Source: Bacteroides stercorirosoris
GTDB taxonomy: Bacteria > Bacteroidota > Bacteroidia > Bacteroidales > Bacteroidaceae
DNA length: 64,000 nt
Direction of reading: 5' to 3'
Assembly: GCF_900142015.1 (NCBI RefSeq)
Contig: NZ_FQZN01000004.1
Location: forward strand, 1 to 64,000
The notes under the pieces: generated by a model
What the model was told of the DNA's origin: nothing
The model's database searches: none
The model's input: only the letters and a program-made list of their open reading frames with translations
Made by a program: the position numbers and the translations under genes
Shown: positions 51,024 through 59,809 of the stretch, piece after piece
How positions within the stretch are numbered: position 1 is the first letter of the stretch
Layout: every line of letters starts with the position of its first letter

Positions 51024-54000
51024 TTAGAAACCTACATTAACTCCGAAAGTCAGATTCATCGGGATAGGATAACCATAGTTGGCATTCTCCGGGTCTACTC
51101 CGGTAAACTCCTTGCTCTTGATGGTCAGCAAGTTCTGGGCACTTACATAGAAGCGCAGACGGTCCATTTTCAGCTTTTGGGAGAAGGCTTTCGGAACATT
51201 GTAACCTATCTGTATATTGCGCAGTTTCAGGAACGAGCCATTCTCTACGAAATAAGTTGAAACGCGCTTCTCATTGTTTATATCGCTGCGCGACAGTGCC
51301 GGAATATCAGAATTCGGGTTAGTCGGAGACCAGGCATCGAGCACCCGTTTACCCTTATTCAGGAAACCGATGTTGAGGCCGCTCCAAAGGTCTGTTTCTT
51401 TTTTCAGGTCACTGATTACGTCTACTCCCTGAACGCCTTGCCAGAACATGGTGAGGTCGAAGTTCTTGTATTCAAGATAGATATTCAGACCATAGCTGAA
51501 TGCAGGCGTCGGGTCGTATATCCACTTCTGGTCTTTCTCGTTGATGATGCCGTTATTGTCCAGGTCGCGCCAGCGGATGCGTCCCACTCCGGCACCTTCC
51601 TGGGTGGCATGGTTGTCAACTTCCTCTTGCGATTTGAAGATGCCGTCGGCCACGTAACCCACCTGCGAACCATTGGCATGGCCGATAACGCTTTGTACGC
51701 CATTACCGCCGAAAGTACCGTTGGCTGCTACGGTGGCGGGTAGTTTGGTGATTTCATTCCGGTAGGTGGAGACGTTGGCATTCAGGTCATATTTCAATCC
51801 GAATGAAGTCTGGTTGCGATAACCGAGATTGAGCTCCACACCCATGTTTTTCATCTCTCCGGCATTGATCCATTGGCTGCTGCCTTCGCCCATGGCTGCG
51901 ATACCTGCCATCTGTACCAGGATGTCCGTTGTCTTTTTGTAGAACCAGTCGAACGAACCATACAGGCTTTGTTTGAACAGGGAGAAGTCGATACCCAGGT
52001 TGGTCTGTGTGGTTGTTTCCCATTTGATGTTGTCATTACCGATTTGGTTGCGCTTGAAACCGGATTGAAGAATGCTTCCGCCATTGGTTCCGGCAATGTC
52101 GTAAGAAGTGCCGTAACTCTGACCGCCTGATTCCGTCACACCATAGTTGGGAACGTAAATCGTGTAACGGGCGATATTGGAGATTTCCTGGTTACCGGTC
52201 TGTCCCCATGAACCGCGGATTTTCAAATCGTCTATCCAGGTGAGATTCTGCATGAACTTCTCACGATTCAGACGCCATCCCAGTGACACGGAAGGAAAAG
52301 TGGCGTAGCGGTTATTCTTACCGAAGCGTGAAGAACCGTCACGGCGAACCGTTACAGAGAACAGATATTTATCATCATATGTATAGTTCAGTTTTCCGAA
52401 GAAGGAAACCAGCGAATAACCTTCACCGGCACCGTAAGCCTGGGCAGTGCCCGAACCGGCATCCGGCCACATATAGTCGGGAGTCAGGATGGCGTAATCC
52501 TCTTTATAACCGGAGAAGTGAATATCATCTTCACGGTTCAGCTCCATACCGATCATGGCATCACCACGGTGCTTGCCGATTTCCAGATTATAGGTAGCAA
52601 TGGCATTCCACATCCATTTCGTCCAGTGTTCCTGTTTGGCTTCCACGGCATTCTTGTCATTTGCCACGTTGCCTTCGGTAATCGGGTAAGTGAAGATGCG
52701 TTGCGATTTCTGTGCATAGTCCAGTCCGAATGTGGAACGTACATTGAATCCTTTGAAGGGATTCAGGTTGATGTAGGCATCACCAAACATGCGCCAGTAA
52801 GTATAGCGGTTATCGGAGTTACGTTCCAGACGTGCCACCGGGTTTTCACGGTCGGGGTAACCGCCCACCGGACCTGCATATTCTCCGTTGATGTCACGCA
52901 CCGGCAGTGAAGGGTTGAACTGCAATACATTTTGCAGGAACCCGCCCGGTGCCTGTACTTCCGAAGTGCGGTTCAAGGTGAAATGCTCTCCCACGGTCAG
53001 CACTTTGCCAATCAGATTGTAACTGGAGTTCATGCGGGCGGAGAAACGTTCAAAGTCACTGTCCTTGATGATACCCAGATTCTTGTAATATCCCAGAGAG
53101 AAGAAAGAGGAACCTTTCTCCGAACCGTTGCTTACAGATACATTGTATTGCTGGATTACACCTGTGCGTGTCGTTTCATCAAACCAGTCCGTGTCGGCAG
53201 CCGGTACTGTATTGGCGGAATCCAGATACTTGGACATGCTGATGCCGTTCAGTTGGGGATAGCCGTTGGTATCATAACCCCAGTTGTATTTATAACCCAG
53301 TGCATTGGTATTGGGGTCCTGTCCTTCGTTCACGTAAGCCTGCCACATGGCGCGGCCATATTCTTCCGTATTCAGCACTTCCATCTTATTGGTGTACATG
53401 GAAGCGGCGACGGATGCGTCGAAGTTGATTTTCACTTGTCCTTCTTTACCCTTCTTTGTAGTGATGATGATGACACCGTTTGCAGCGCGCGAACCGTAGA
53501 TGGAGGCTGAGGCGGCATCTTTCAGTACTTGGATGGATTCGATGTCGTTGCCGTTCAGTTCGTGCATGCCCGATTTGGTGGGTACACCGTCTATAATATA
53601 AAGAGGATCATTGTTGTTCAGGGTTCCTATACCGCGGATGCGTACCGTGGTGTTTCCACTGGGATTACCGTCGGCTGTGATGTTCATACCGGGCACGCGT
53701 CCCTGCAAAGCCTTTATCGGGTTGTTTTCGTTTTGCTTGGCAATTTCGTCCATGCTGACTACGGAGATGGCTCCGGTCAGGTCGGCCTTGCGTTGGGTGG
53801 TGTAGCCGGTAACTACAATTTCCTGTAGCATTTCGGATTCTTCTTCCAGAGTGATGCTCAGTGAGGCTTGCGCTTTCACATTCACGGTCTTGAAGCCTAT
53901 ATAAGAAATAGTAAGCTCTGCACCTTGGGCTACGGATAATGTAAATTCGCCGTCGATATTAGTAATGGTACCGTTGGCGGTCTGATTGGTTTCTATTATT

Positions 54001-54131
54001 GTTGCACCGATGATTGGCTCCCCATCGGTCTTAGAAACCACCTTTCCTTGTACGGTCAGGCTTTGCGCCTGTGCAAGCGTGCACATCAGAAGAAATAGTG
54101 CAAATAGAAGTGATTTTTTTATGCCTTCCAT
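51024..54131 (-). CDS. SusC-family TonB-dependent outer-membrane transporter
   Basis: 1035-aa SusC homologue importing oligosaccharides through the outer membrane. Order: signal peptide (ending LAQAQ, about 23), carboxypeptidase-regulatory-like beta domain (26-100; GKVVSKTDGEPIIGATI), TonB box EIVVTGY (about 104), plug (110-225; ...DGVPTKSGMHELNGNDIES, SIYGSRAANGVIIITTKKG) and a 22-strand barrel ending in VGF. It is the first gene of the operon to SusD, DUF4960 and GH32, with a promoter and shared element just upstream. Confidence 0.97.
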   Translation of the reverse strand: MEGIKKSLLFALFLLMCTLAQAQSLTVQGKVVSKTDGEPIIGATIIETNQTANGTITNIDGEFTLSVAQGAELTISYIGFKTVNVKAQASLSITLEEESEMLQEIVVTGYTTQRKADLTGAISVVSMDEIAKQNENNPIKALQGRVPGMNITADGNPSGNTTVRIRGIGTLNNNDPLYIIDGVPTKSGMHELNGNDIESIQVLKDAASASIYGSRAANGVIIITTKKGKEGQVKINFDASVAASMYTNKMEVLNTEEYGRAMWQAYVNEGQDPNTNALGYKYNWGYDTNGYPQLNGISMSKYLDSANTVPAADTDWFDETTRTGVIQQYNVSVSNGSEKGSSFFSLGYYKNLGIIKDSDFERFSARMNSSYNLIGKVLTVGEHFTLNRTSEVQAPGGFLQNVLQFNPSLPVRDINGEYAGPVGGYPDRENPVARLERNSDNRYTYWRMFGDAYINLNPFKGFNVRSTFGLDYAQKSQRIFTYPITEGNVANDKNAVEAKQEHWTKWMWNAIATYNLEIGKHRGDAMIGMELNREDDIHFSGYKEDYAILTPDYMWPDAGSGTAQAYGAGEGYSLVSFFGKLNYTYDDKYLFSVTVRRDGSSRFGKNNRYATFPSVSLGWRLNREKFMQNLTWIDDLKIRGSWGQTGNQEISNIARYTIYVPNYGVTESGGQSYGTSYDIAGTNGGSILQSGFKRNQIGNDNIKWETTTQTNLGIDFSLFKQSLYGSFDWFYKKTTDILVQMAGIAAMGEGSSQWINAGEMKNMGVELNLGYRNQTSFGLKYDLNANVSTYRNEITKLPATVAANGTFGGNGVQSVIGHANGSQVGYVADGIFKSQEEVDNHATQEGAGVGRIRWRDLDNNGIINEKDQKWIYDPTPAFSYGLNIYLEYKNFDLTMFWQGVQGVDVISDLKKETDLWSGLNIGFLNKGKRVLDAWSPTNPNSDIPALSRSDINNEKRVSTYFVENGSFLKLRNIQIGYNVPKAFSQKLKMDRLRFYVSAQNLLTIKSKEFTGVDPENANYGYPIPMNLTFGVNVGF

Positions 54132-54196
54132 GTTTTTAGATTTTAATTTAATAGTTTACTTTGTTTGTAATCGCAATGGATTACCTCTCAAAACCG

Positions 54197-54235
54197 GCTT
54201 TCCCGAGTCATGTTTTGATGTTGCAAAGAAAGGGG
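54197..54235 (-). promoter_or_regulatory. SusC promoter with shared locus element
   Basis: On the minus strand the -7 box TTTCTTTG lies at about 54226-54233, with CTCGGGAAAGC (plus strand GCTTTCCCGAG, 54197-54207) about 20 bp after it. The element recurs at 54525-54535 and 57592-57602. It is in reverse orientation here relative to transcription. Confidence 0.6.
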
Positions 54236-54313
54236 ATTTTCGGGAAAGAAGCTGTAATTTATGTTTCGGATGCTGGTAAATTTGATACAGAATTGATAAG
54301 AAATGAATTATTT

Positions 54314-54404
54314 CACCACAGATTACACAGATTAGCATAGATTTAATTTGTTAATAATCAGAGATTTCTTCCCTAATCTGTGTAAATCTGTGTAATCTGT
54401 GGTG
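54314..54404. repeat. Inverted repeat of the CACAGATTACACAGATT type
   Basis: 54314-54334 pairs with 54384-54404 (20 of 21 bases); the right side carries a third copy of AATCTGTGTA. ACAGATT words recur every 9-10 bp. This phrase is, from memory, seen in intergenic DNA of many unrelated bacteria. The remainder of this 444-bp gap holds the two promoters described. Confidence 0.7.
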
Positions 54405-54510
54405 CATCAAAACCCATCAAAAATGAACTAATCTTGCCTCGACCTCCCCTCTGGTATCAATTTTGTTAGTTTATGAAACATAAATGGCAGCTTCTTTCCC
54501 TGAAAATCTC

Positions 54511-54535
54511 TTCCTTTGCAAAGTGCTTTCCCGGG
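54511..54535 (+). promoter_or_regulatory. Promoter and shared element upstream of GH32 gene
   Basis: TTCCTTTGCA (-7 region, 54511-54520) followed by GCTTTCCCGGG at 54525-54535, 51 bp before the ATG at 54576. Same pair as upstream of the MFS gene. Confidence 0.6.
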
Positions 54536-54575
54536 CAACCAATTATTAACTGTTTTTTTAATACCAAGAAACATC

Positions 54576-56378
54576 ATGAATCTAAAAAACTATTTGTTAA
54601 CAGCACGGTGGACTTTCGCCTTTATAATAGGTACTGTATGGTCTGTTTTCTCGTGCCAGGCTATTAATCCTCCTTTCGTGATTAAACATTTAGGCGACGG
54701 ACAGAGCATTGTCCAGATTGAGAATCAAAAGAAATTCCTGTTGCTTCCCGTAGAAGAAACTTCTCCGGAGGCTAAACTCTATATGATTGCGAATAATGAC
54801 GTAGTGCGCAACATGAACGTCCGTCTGGCTATCAATAAAGTAGATTATTTTGTTCCGGTGGATCTTTCCGGATTTGATAATCAATCACTCTCCTTTAATT
54901 TCCAGCTCATCCCCGACACGGCCATTTGCTGGAATGAGATGAAACTTTCCGATACTTTCGATACTGCCAACTGTGAAGACTTCCGTCCGCTCTATCACTT
55001 CACCCCTCAATATGGATGGATGAACGACCCGAATGGCATGGTCTATAAGGATGGTGTGTATCACCTGTTTTATCAATACAACCCGTATGGTTCCATGTGG
55101 GGAAATATGCATTGGGGACATGCCATCAGCGTTGACCTTGTGTCCTGGGAACACCAGCCGGTAGCCATTGCACCCGATGCATTGGGCACCATCTTCAGTG
55201 GCTCTTGCGTAGTGGATAAAGATAATACGGCAGGTTTCGGTGCCGGAGCCATCATCGCTTTCTATACCTCGGCAAGCGAGCGCCAGGTGCAGAGCATGGC
55301 TTATAGCCTTGACAATGGGAAAACCTTCAAGAAGTATGCACGCAATCCGATACTGACTTCCACCCAACGCGACTTCCGCGACCCGAAAGTATTCTGGCAC
55401 GATGCCACCGACAAGTGGATTATGGTACTTGCCGTAGGTCAGGAAATGCAGTTCTACTCTTCTGCCAACCTGAAAGACTGGACCTATGAAAGTAGTTTCG
55501 GTGAGGGTCAGGGTGCTCATGGCGGTGTCTGGGAGTGTCCCGATCTGATTGAACTGCCCATCGAAGGCACTGAACTGAAAAAGTGGGTATTGATTTGCAA
55601 CATCAACCCCGGAGGACCTTTCGGCGGTAGCGCTACCCAATATTTTGTAGGAACCTTCGACGGAAAGACCTTTGTGAATGAATCCCCGAAAATGACAAAG
55701 TGGATGGACTGGGGAAAAGACCATTATGCTACCGTAACATGGAGTAATGCTCCCGAAGGACGCCATATAGCCCTGGCATGGATGAGCAATTGGCAGTACG
55801 CCAACAATGTGCCGACCACGCAATACCGCAGTGGCAATTCCGTTCCCCGCGATTTGAGTCTTTATACTTCGGACGGCGAGACTTATCTGAAGTCATCCCC
55901 TTCGCGTGAACTCCTGACATTACGCGGAAAAGGGGAGAAGAAGCGTTCTTTCAAAGTAGACCGTACCTATAATATGGATAAACTTCTCGCTGACAATGCC
56001 GGTTCGTATGAAATAGAGATGACCATCAAGAACAGAAATGCGGAAGTCATTGGTTTCCAACTTTTCAACTCGAAAGGGGAAGAAGTGGATATCTACTATA
56101 ATTTGGTAGAGAAGAAGTTTGCAATGGATCGTACCAAAAGCGGAATCGTATCGTTCAGTCCGGACTTCCCTGTGGTAACATTCGCTCCGATAGAAGATAA
56201 CTATGAGATGAAGCTACGTATCTTTATAGATAAGTCCAGTATCGAGATATTCGGTGACGACGGACGTCTGGCGATGACAAACCTGGTATTTCCTTCGGAA
56301 CCTTATAACCGTATCAGTTTCTATGCTAAAGGTGGAAGCTACACGGTAAGTTCATTCCAGGTTTATAAGCTGAAATAG
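54576..56378 (+). CDS. GH32 exo-acting fructosidase (levanase/inulinase/invertase type)
   Basis: 600-aa GH32 enzyme with all three key motifs: QYGWMNDPNGMVY (about 149-161, nucleophile Asp), RDFRDPKVFW (about 266-275), and VWECPDLIEL (about 319-328, acid/base Glu); the C-terminal beta-sandwich has SSIEIFGDDGR. A signal peptide precedes about residue 30 (MNLKNYLLTA...FIIGTVWSVFSCQA); its Cys may be lipidated. The start at 54576 is preferred over an in-frame ATG at 54516, which lies upstream of the promoter box. It likely releases fructose in the periplasm. Confidence 0.92.
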   Translation: MNLKNYLLTARWTFAFIIGTVWSVFSCQAINPPFVIKHLGDGQSIVQIENQKKFLLLPVEETSPEAKLYMIANNDVVRNMNVRLAINKVDYFVPVDLSGFDNQSLSFNFQLIPDTAICWNEMKLSDTFDTANCEDFRPLYHFTPQYGWMNDPNGMVYKDGVYHLFYQYNPYGSMWGNMHWGHAISVDLVSWEHQPVAIAPDALGTIFSGSCVVDKDNTAGFGAGAIIAFYTSASERQVQSMAYSLDNGKTFKKYARNPILTSTQRDFRDPKVFWHDATDKWIMVLAVGQEMQFYSSANLKDWTYESSFGEGQGAHGGVWECPDLIELPIEGTELKKWVLICNINPGGPFGGSATQYFVGTFDGKTFVNESPKMTKWMDWGKDHYATVTWSNAPEGRHIALAWMSNWQYANNVPTTQYRSGNSVPRDLSLYTSDGETYLKSSPSRELLTLRGKGEKKRSFKVDRTYNMDKLLADNAGSYEIEMTIKNRNAEVIGFQLFNSKGEEVDIYYNLVEKKFAMDRTKSGIVSFSPDFPVVTFAPIEDNYEMKLRIFIDKSSIEIFGDDGRLAMTNLVFPSEPYNRISFYAKGGSYTVSSFQVYKLK

Positions 56379-56430
56379 CTAAATTTGTGATGAAAACACA
56401 TTCGTAAGAATGTTCTGTTTTTCCTCTTCC

Positions 56431-56529
56431 CCGTACCCGAACCGTATCAACTCCGTATCATCTCCGTAGCTATAGAACCGAATTTGCTACGGCCTTGCTA
56501 CGGAGTTGATACGGACCGGGTACGGGGAA
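56431..56529. repeat. 11-bp phased repeats, direct then inverted
   Basis: CCGTAT/CCGTAC words start at 56431, 56442, 56453 and 56464; the reverse words GCTACGG, GCTACGG, GATACGG and GGTACGG start at 56486, 56497, 56508 and 56519. Spacing is exactly 11 bp on each side. The two halves can pair to form a long hairpin between the convergent GH32 and epimerase-like genes. Confidence 0.85.
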
Positions 56530-56555
56530 GACCTTTAAATTGTCCTGTTTCTCTT

Positions 56556-57428
56556 TTATTCCTCTATCTCAATCGTATATTTTCCTCTGAACGTTTCTTC
56601 GGGTTGCAGATGCTGCACCCAATCCTTATCCTTATACTCACCTGTGTAGTGTGCCCTGTCACACCGCCCATACCACGGCTCTATGCAGACAAACGGAGCA
56701 TTCTTTGCCGGTGGCGACCATAACCCCACCACGGGAGCATCAAAATGCAGACTGAGATAAGGTTTCTTCTCCTTATTATATAGAGTCACCTTTCTCACCT
56801 GGCTGCCTTCCAGTATCAGTGCGTCCTTATCGAATGTATGTGTATCCAATGGCAAAAGTTCATCGGTCAGTTTCAACGGGTATTCAGTGTCCGGGTCGGC
56901 ACAACCTTTCTCGGAAATCAGGATATATTTCAATCCGCTTTTCTTGTTGAACCCGAAGAATCCCCGTTCCTGAGTTTCAGCATCGAAATCCGGGTAATAG
57001 AATGCCGGGTGTGCACCTATCTGGAAGTGCATTTCTTTTTCTCCGGTATTCTTCACTTCCCACATGACGTCGATTTTCTTGTCGCGGATGCGGTAACCGA
57101 TTTCGAGGCAGAACGGGAAAGGATATTTCTTCAGCGTTTCTTCGTTGCTGACCAGTTGATAACGCAGTTCGTCATTCTGTTCTAATATTAATTTGAATTC
57201 CATGTCGCGGGCAAAACCATGTTGCGTGAGCACATAAGTAGAGCCTTCATTCCGGTATTCGTTTTCCCATACGCTACCTACAATAGGGAAGAGTACAGGT
57301 GAGTGGCGTTTCCAGAATTCCGGTTCAGCCTGCCACAGGTATTCTTTTGCGTTGGCAAAAATGCTGCATAGTTCTGCTCCATGTGCAGAGACTTCGATGC
57401 TAAGTCGTCCATTAAAGAGTGTTTCCAT
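56556..57428 (-). CDS. Aldose 1-epimerase family protein
   Basis: 290-aa galactose-mutarotase-fold protein of the GalM family, interconverting sugar anomers or binding sugar phosphates. Features: GAELCSIFANAKEYLWQAEPEFWKRHSPVLFPIVGSVWENEY (about 16-57), HGFARDMEFKL, and the His in IGAHPAFYYPDF (about 147-158); the ending has PAKNAPFVCIEPWYGRCD. Some members act as YeaD-like hexose-6-phosphate mutarotases. I start at 57428 (METLFNG); longer upstream reading adds a poor N terminus. Divergent from the MFS gene. Confidence 0.88.
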   Translation of the reverse strand: METLFNGRLSIEVSAHGAELCSIFANAKEYLWQAEPEFWKRHSPVLFPIVGSVWENEYRNEGSTYVLTQHGFARDMEFKLILEQNDELRYQLVSNEETLKKYPFPFCLEIGYRIRDKKIDVMWEVKNTGEKEMHFQIGAHPAFYYPDFDAETQERGFFGFNKKSGLKYILISEKGCADPDTEYPLKLTDELLPLDTHTFDKDALILEGSQVRKVTLYNKEKKPYLSLHFDAPVVGLWSPPAKNAPFVCIEPWYGRCDRAHYTGEYKDKDWVQHLQPEETFRGKYTIEIEE

Positions 57429-57575
57429 CTTGTTGTTTAAAAAGTTTCTTTGTATAATCTCCCACAAAAATAGACAAAAAGACAGATAATAGCTCTCAAA
57501 TAGGCGTAAAAAAGAGCTTCGTATCATAATTGCTACTCTTTGTAACAAAAGTGATACCCTATTGTCTTAAGATTC

Positions 57576-57602
57576 GCTTCCTTTGCAACGTGCTTTCCCG
57601 AG
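57576..57602 (+). promoter_or_regulatory. Promoter and shared element upstream of MFS-fructokinase unit
   Basis: CTTCCTTTGCAACG (-7 region, about 57578-57590) followed by GCTTTCCCGAG at 57592-57602, 43 bp before the ATG at 57635. It is nearly identical over 25 bp to the region upstream of the GH32 gene. Confidence 0.65.
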
Positions 57603-57634
57603 CAGGAATATACTTAAATTAATACCATAGAACA

Positions 57635-58795
57635 ATGAAATCTAATTCTTCGTTATCTAAGCTTGTCCCGGTGATGTTCTGTTTCTTCGCCATGGGATTC
57701 GTCGATTTGGTGGGTATCGCCTCCAATTATGTAAAAGCCGATTTAGGTCTGACAGACTCACAGGCTAACATTTTTCCTTCGCTGGTTTTCTTCTGGTTCT
57801 TGATTTTCTCCGTACCGACGGGTATGCTGATGAGCCGTATCGGACAGAAAAAGACGGTACTCCTTAGTTTGGTGGTGACATTCGCTTCCCTTTTGTTACC
57901 CGTTTTCGGTGATAGTTATATGTTGATGCTACTTTCTTTCTCTTTATTGGGGATTGGAAATGCATTGATGCAGACTTCACTGAATCCGTTGCTCTCTAAT
58001 ATTGTCAGGGGTGACCGGCTGGCAAGTAGCCTAACTTTCGGACAATTTATAAAAGCGATTGCCTCATTCCTTGCACCTTACATTGCCATGTGGGGGGCTA
58101 CGCAGGCTATTCCGTCCTTCGGTATGGGTTGGCGCGTGCTGTTCCCTATTTATATGGTGATAGCTGTGATTGCGGTTTTACTGTTGGGACAGACGCAAAT
58201 CACCGAAGAGAAAGAGGAGGGAAAACCTTCCACGTTCAGCCAGTGTCTGGCTTTGTTGGCCAAACCGTTCATTTTGCTTTCTTTCATCGGCATCATGTGC
58301 CATGTGGGAATTGATGTAGGTACGAATACCACCGCTCCTAAAATCCTGATGGAGCGTCTGGGCATGGGACTGGATGACGCCGCATTTGCTACGAGCCTTT
58401 ATTTCATTTTCCGTACGGCAGGCTGTTTCACGGGTTCTTTTATTCTGCGGAAGATGAATGCGAAGTCGTTCTTTGCCATCAGTAGTTTCCTGATGTTGAT
58501 TGCAATGATCGGGCTTTTTGCTTTCCATTCCAAAACAACTATTTATATTTGCATAGCGTTGATAGGTTTCGGTAACTCGAATATCTTTTCGATTGTCTTC
58601 TCGCAGGCGTTGCTATATATGCCGGGCAAGAAGAACGAAGTTTCCGGTCTGATGATTATGGGACTTTTCGGCGGAACCGTATTTCCGTTGGCAATGGGAC
58701 TGGCAAGCGATGCGGTAGGGCAGAGCGGTGCGGTAGCGGTAATGACTGTCGGAGTGCTATATCTGCTGTCTTATACTTTGAAGATTAAAAAATAA
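57635..58795 (+). CDS. MFS sugar transporter, probable fructose importer
   Basis: 386-aa inner-membrane carrier of the major facilitator superfamily with about 12 spans, similar in form to the FucP/glucose-galactose group (MFCFFAMGFVDLVGIASNYVKADLGLTDSQA at the start, and GIGNALMQTSLNPLLSNIVRGDRLASSLTFGQFIKA in the N-half, typical of this clade). It is followed 39 bp later by a fructokinase gene and shares a promoter element with the fructanase genes, so fructose uptake is the likely role. Confidence 0.88.
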   Translation: MKSNSSLSKLVPVMFCFFAMGFVDLVGIASNYVKADLGLTDSQANIFPSLVFFWFLIFSVPTGMLMSRIGQKKTVLLSLVVTFASLLLPVFGDSYMLMLLSFSLLGIGNALMQTSLNPLLSNIVRGDRLASSLTFGQFIKAIASFLAPYIAMWGATQAIPSFGMGWRVLFPIYMVIAVIAVLLLGQTQITEEKEEGKPSTFSQCLALLAKPFILLSFIGIMCHVGIDVGTNTTAPKILMERLGMGLDDAAFATSLYFIFRTAGCFTGSFILRKMNAKSFFAISSFLMLIAMIGLFAFHSKTTIYICIALIGFGNSNIFSIVFSQALLYMPGKKNEVSGLMIMGLFGGTVFPLAMGLASDAVGQSGAVAVMTVGVLYLLSYTLKIKK

Positions 58796-58834
58796 CTTTA
58801 TATCTAACCATAATTCATAATTATATCGAGTATC

Positions 58835-59722
58835 ATGAATAAAATCATCGTAGGAATGGGTGAAGCACTTTGGGATGTGCTGCCCGAAGGAAAGAAAATA
58901 GGCGGTGCGCCTGCCAACTTTGCATATCATGTTTCACAGTTTGGTTTCGACAGCCGTGTGGTGAGTGCCGTGGGGCGTGATGCTGACGGTCAAGAAATAT
59001 TGGATGTATTTGCCCAAAAGAAGCTGGCTTGCCAGATAGAGCAGGTGGATTATCCTACAGGTACGGTGCAGGTAACTCTGGATGCTGTGGGTGTTCCTTG
59101 TTATGAGATCAAAGAAGGCGTGGCTTGGGATAACATTCCCTTTACTGACGAACTGAAACGCCTGGCTCTTTCCACCCGTGCGGTTTGTTTCGGTTCGCTG
59201 GCACAGCGCAGCCCGGTGAGTCGTGCCACTATCCAGCGTTTTCTGGATACGATGCCCGACGGGGATGAACAGATTAAGATTTTCGATATCAATCTCCGCC
59301 AGGGGTTCTATACGAAAGAGATACTTTGCGAGTCTATGCGCCGTTGCAACATTCTTAAAATCAATGATGAGGAGTTGGTGACTATTAGCCGTATCTTCGG
59401 CTATCCGGGGATTGACTTGCAGGATAAATGCTGGATACTCCTGGCTAAATATAATCTGAAAATGTTGATTCTGACTTGCGGCACGAACGGCAGTTATGTG
59501 TTTACTCCGGGCGTTGTGTCTTTCCAGGATACTCCGAAGGTTCCGGTTGCCGATACCGTTGGTGCGGGAGATTCGTTTACTGCGGCTTTCACGTCTGCCA
59601 TACTTAGCGGAAAGCCGGTGCCTGAGGCTCATAAGTTGGCGGTGGAAGTTTCTGCCTATGTTTGTACACAGAGCGGGGCTATGCCGGAGTTACCGGCTGC
59701 TTTTAAGAGTAGATTGGACTAA
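58835..59722 (+). CDS. PfkB-family fructokinase
   Basis: 295-aa ribokinase-fold sugar kinase phosphorylating fructose with ATP. It has GEALWDVLPEGKKIGGAPANFAYHVSQFG (N-terminal PfkB signature area), the GSLAQRSPVSR segment, and the C-terminal signature DTVGAGDSFTAAF with the catalytic Asp (about residues 246-258). Operon with the MFS transporter. The B. thetaiotaomicron levan locus has a kinase in the same place. Substrate fits but is inferred. Confidence 0.9.
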   Translation: MNKIIVGMGEALWDVLPEGKKIGGAPANFAYHVSQFGFDSRVVSAVGRDADGQEILDVFAQKKLACQIEQVDYPTGTVQVTLDAVGVPCYEIKEGVAWDNIPFTDELKRLALSTRAVCFGSLAQRSPVSRATIQRFLDTMPDGDEQIKIFDINLRQGFYTKEILCESMRRCNILKINDEELVTISRIFGYPGIDLQDKCWILLAKYNLKMLILTCGTNGSYVFTPGVVSFQDTPKVPVADTVGAGDSFTAAFTSAILSGKPVPEAHKLAVEVSAYVCTQSGAMPELPAAFKSRLD

Positions 59723-59751
59723 GCTCCTGAGAGGTTACAATTAGATTATTT

Positions 59752-59795
59752 TCTCCTTTATCATTACTGTTCTGATATGGTAATGGTAAAGGAGA
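59752..59795. terminator. Bidirectional terminator
   Basis: TCTCCTTTATCATTAC (59752-59767) pairs with 59780-59795 (15 of 16) between the convergent fructokinase and DUF6377-type genes. Confidence 0.65.
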
Positions 59796-59809
59796 TTGAT
59801 TTATAGCAC

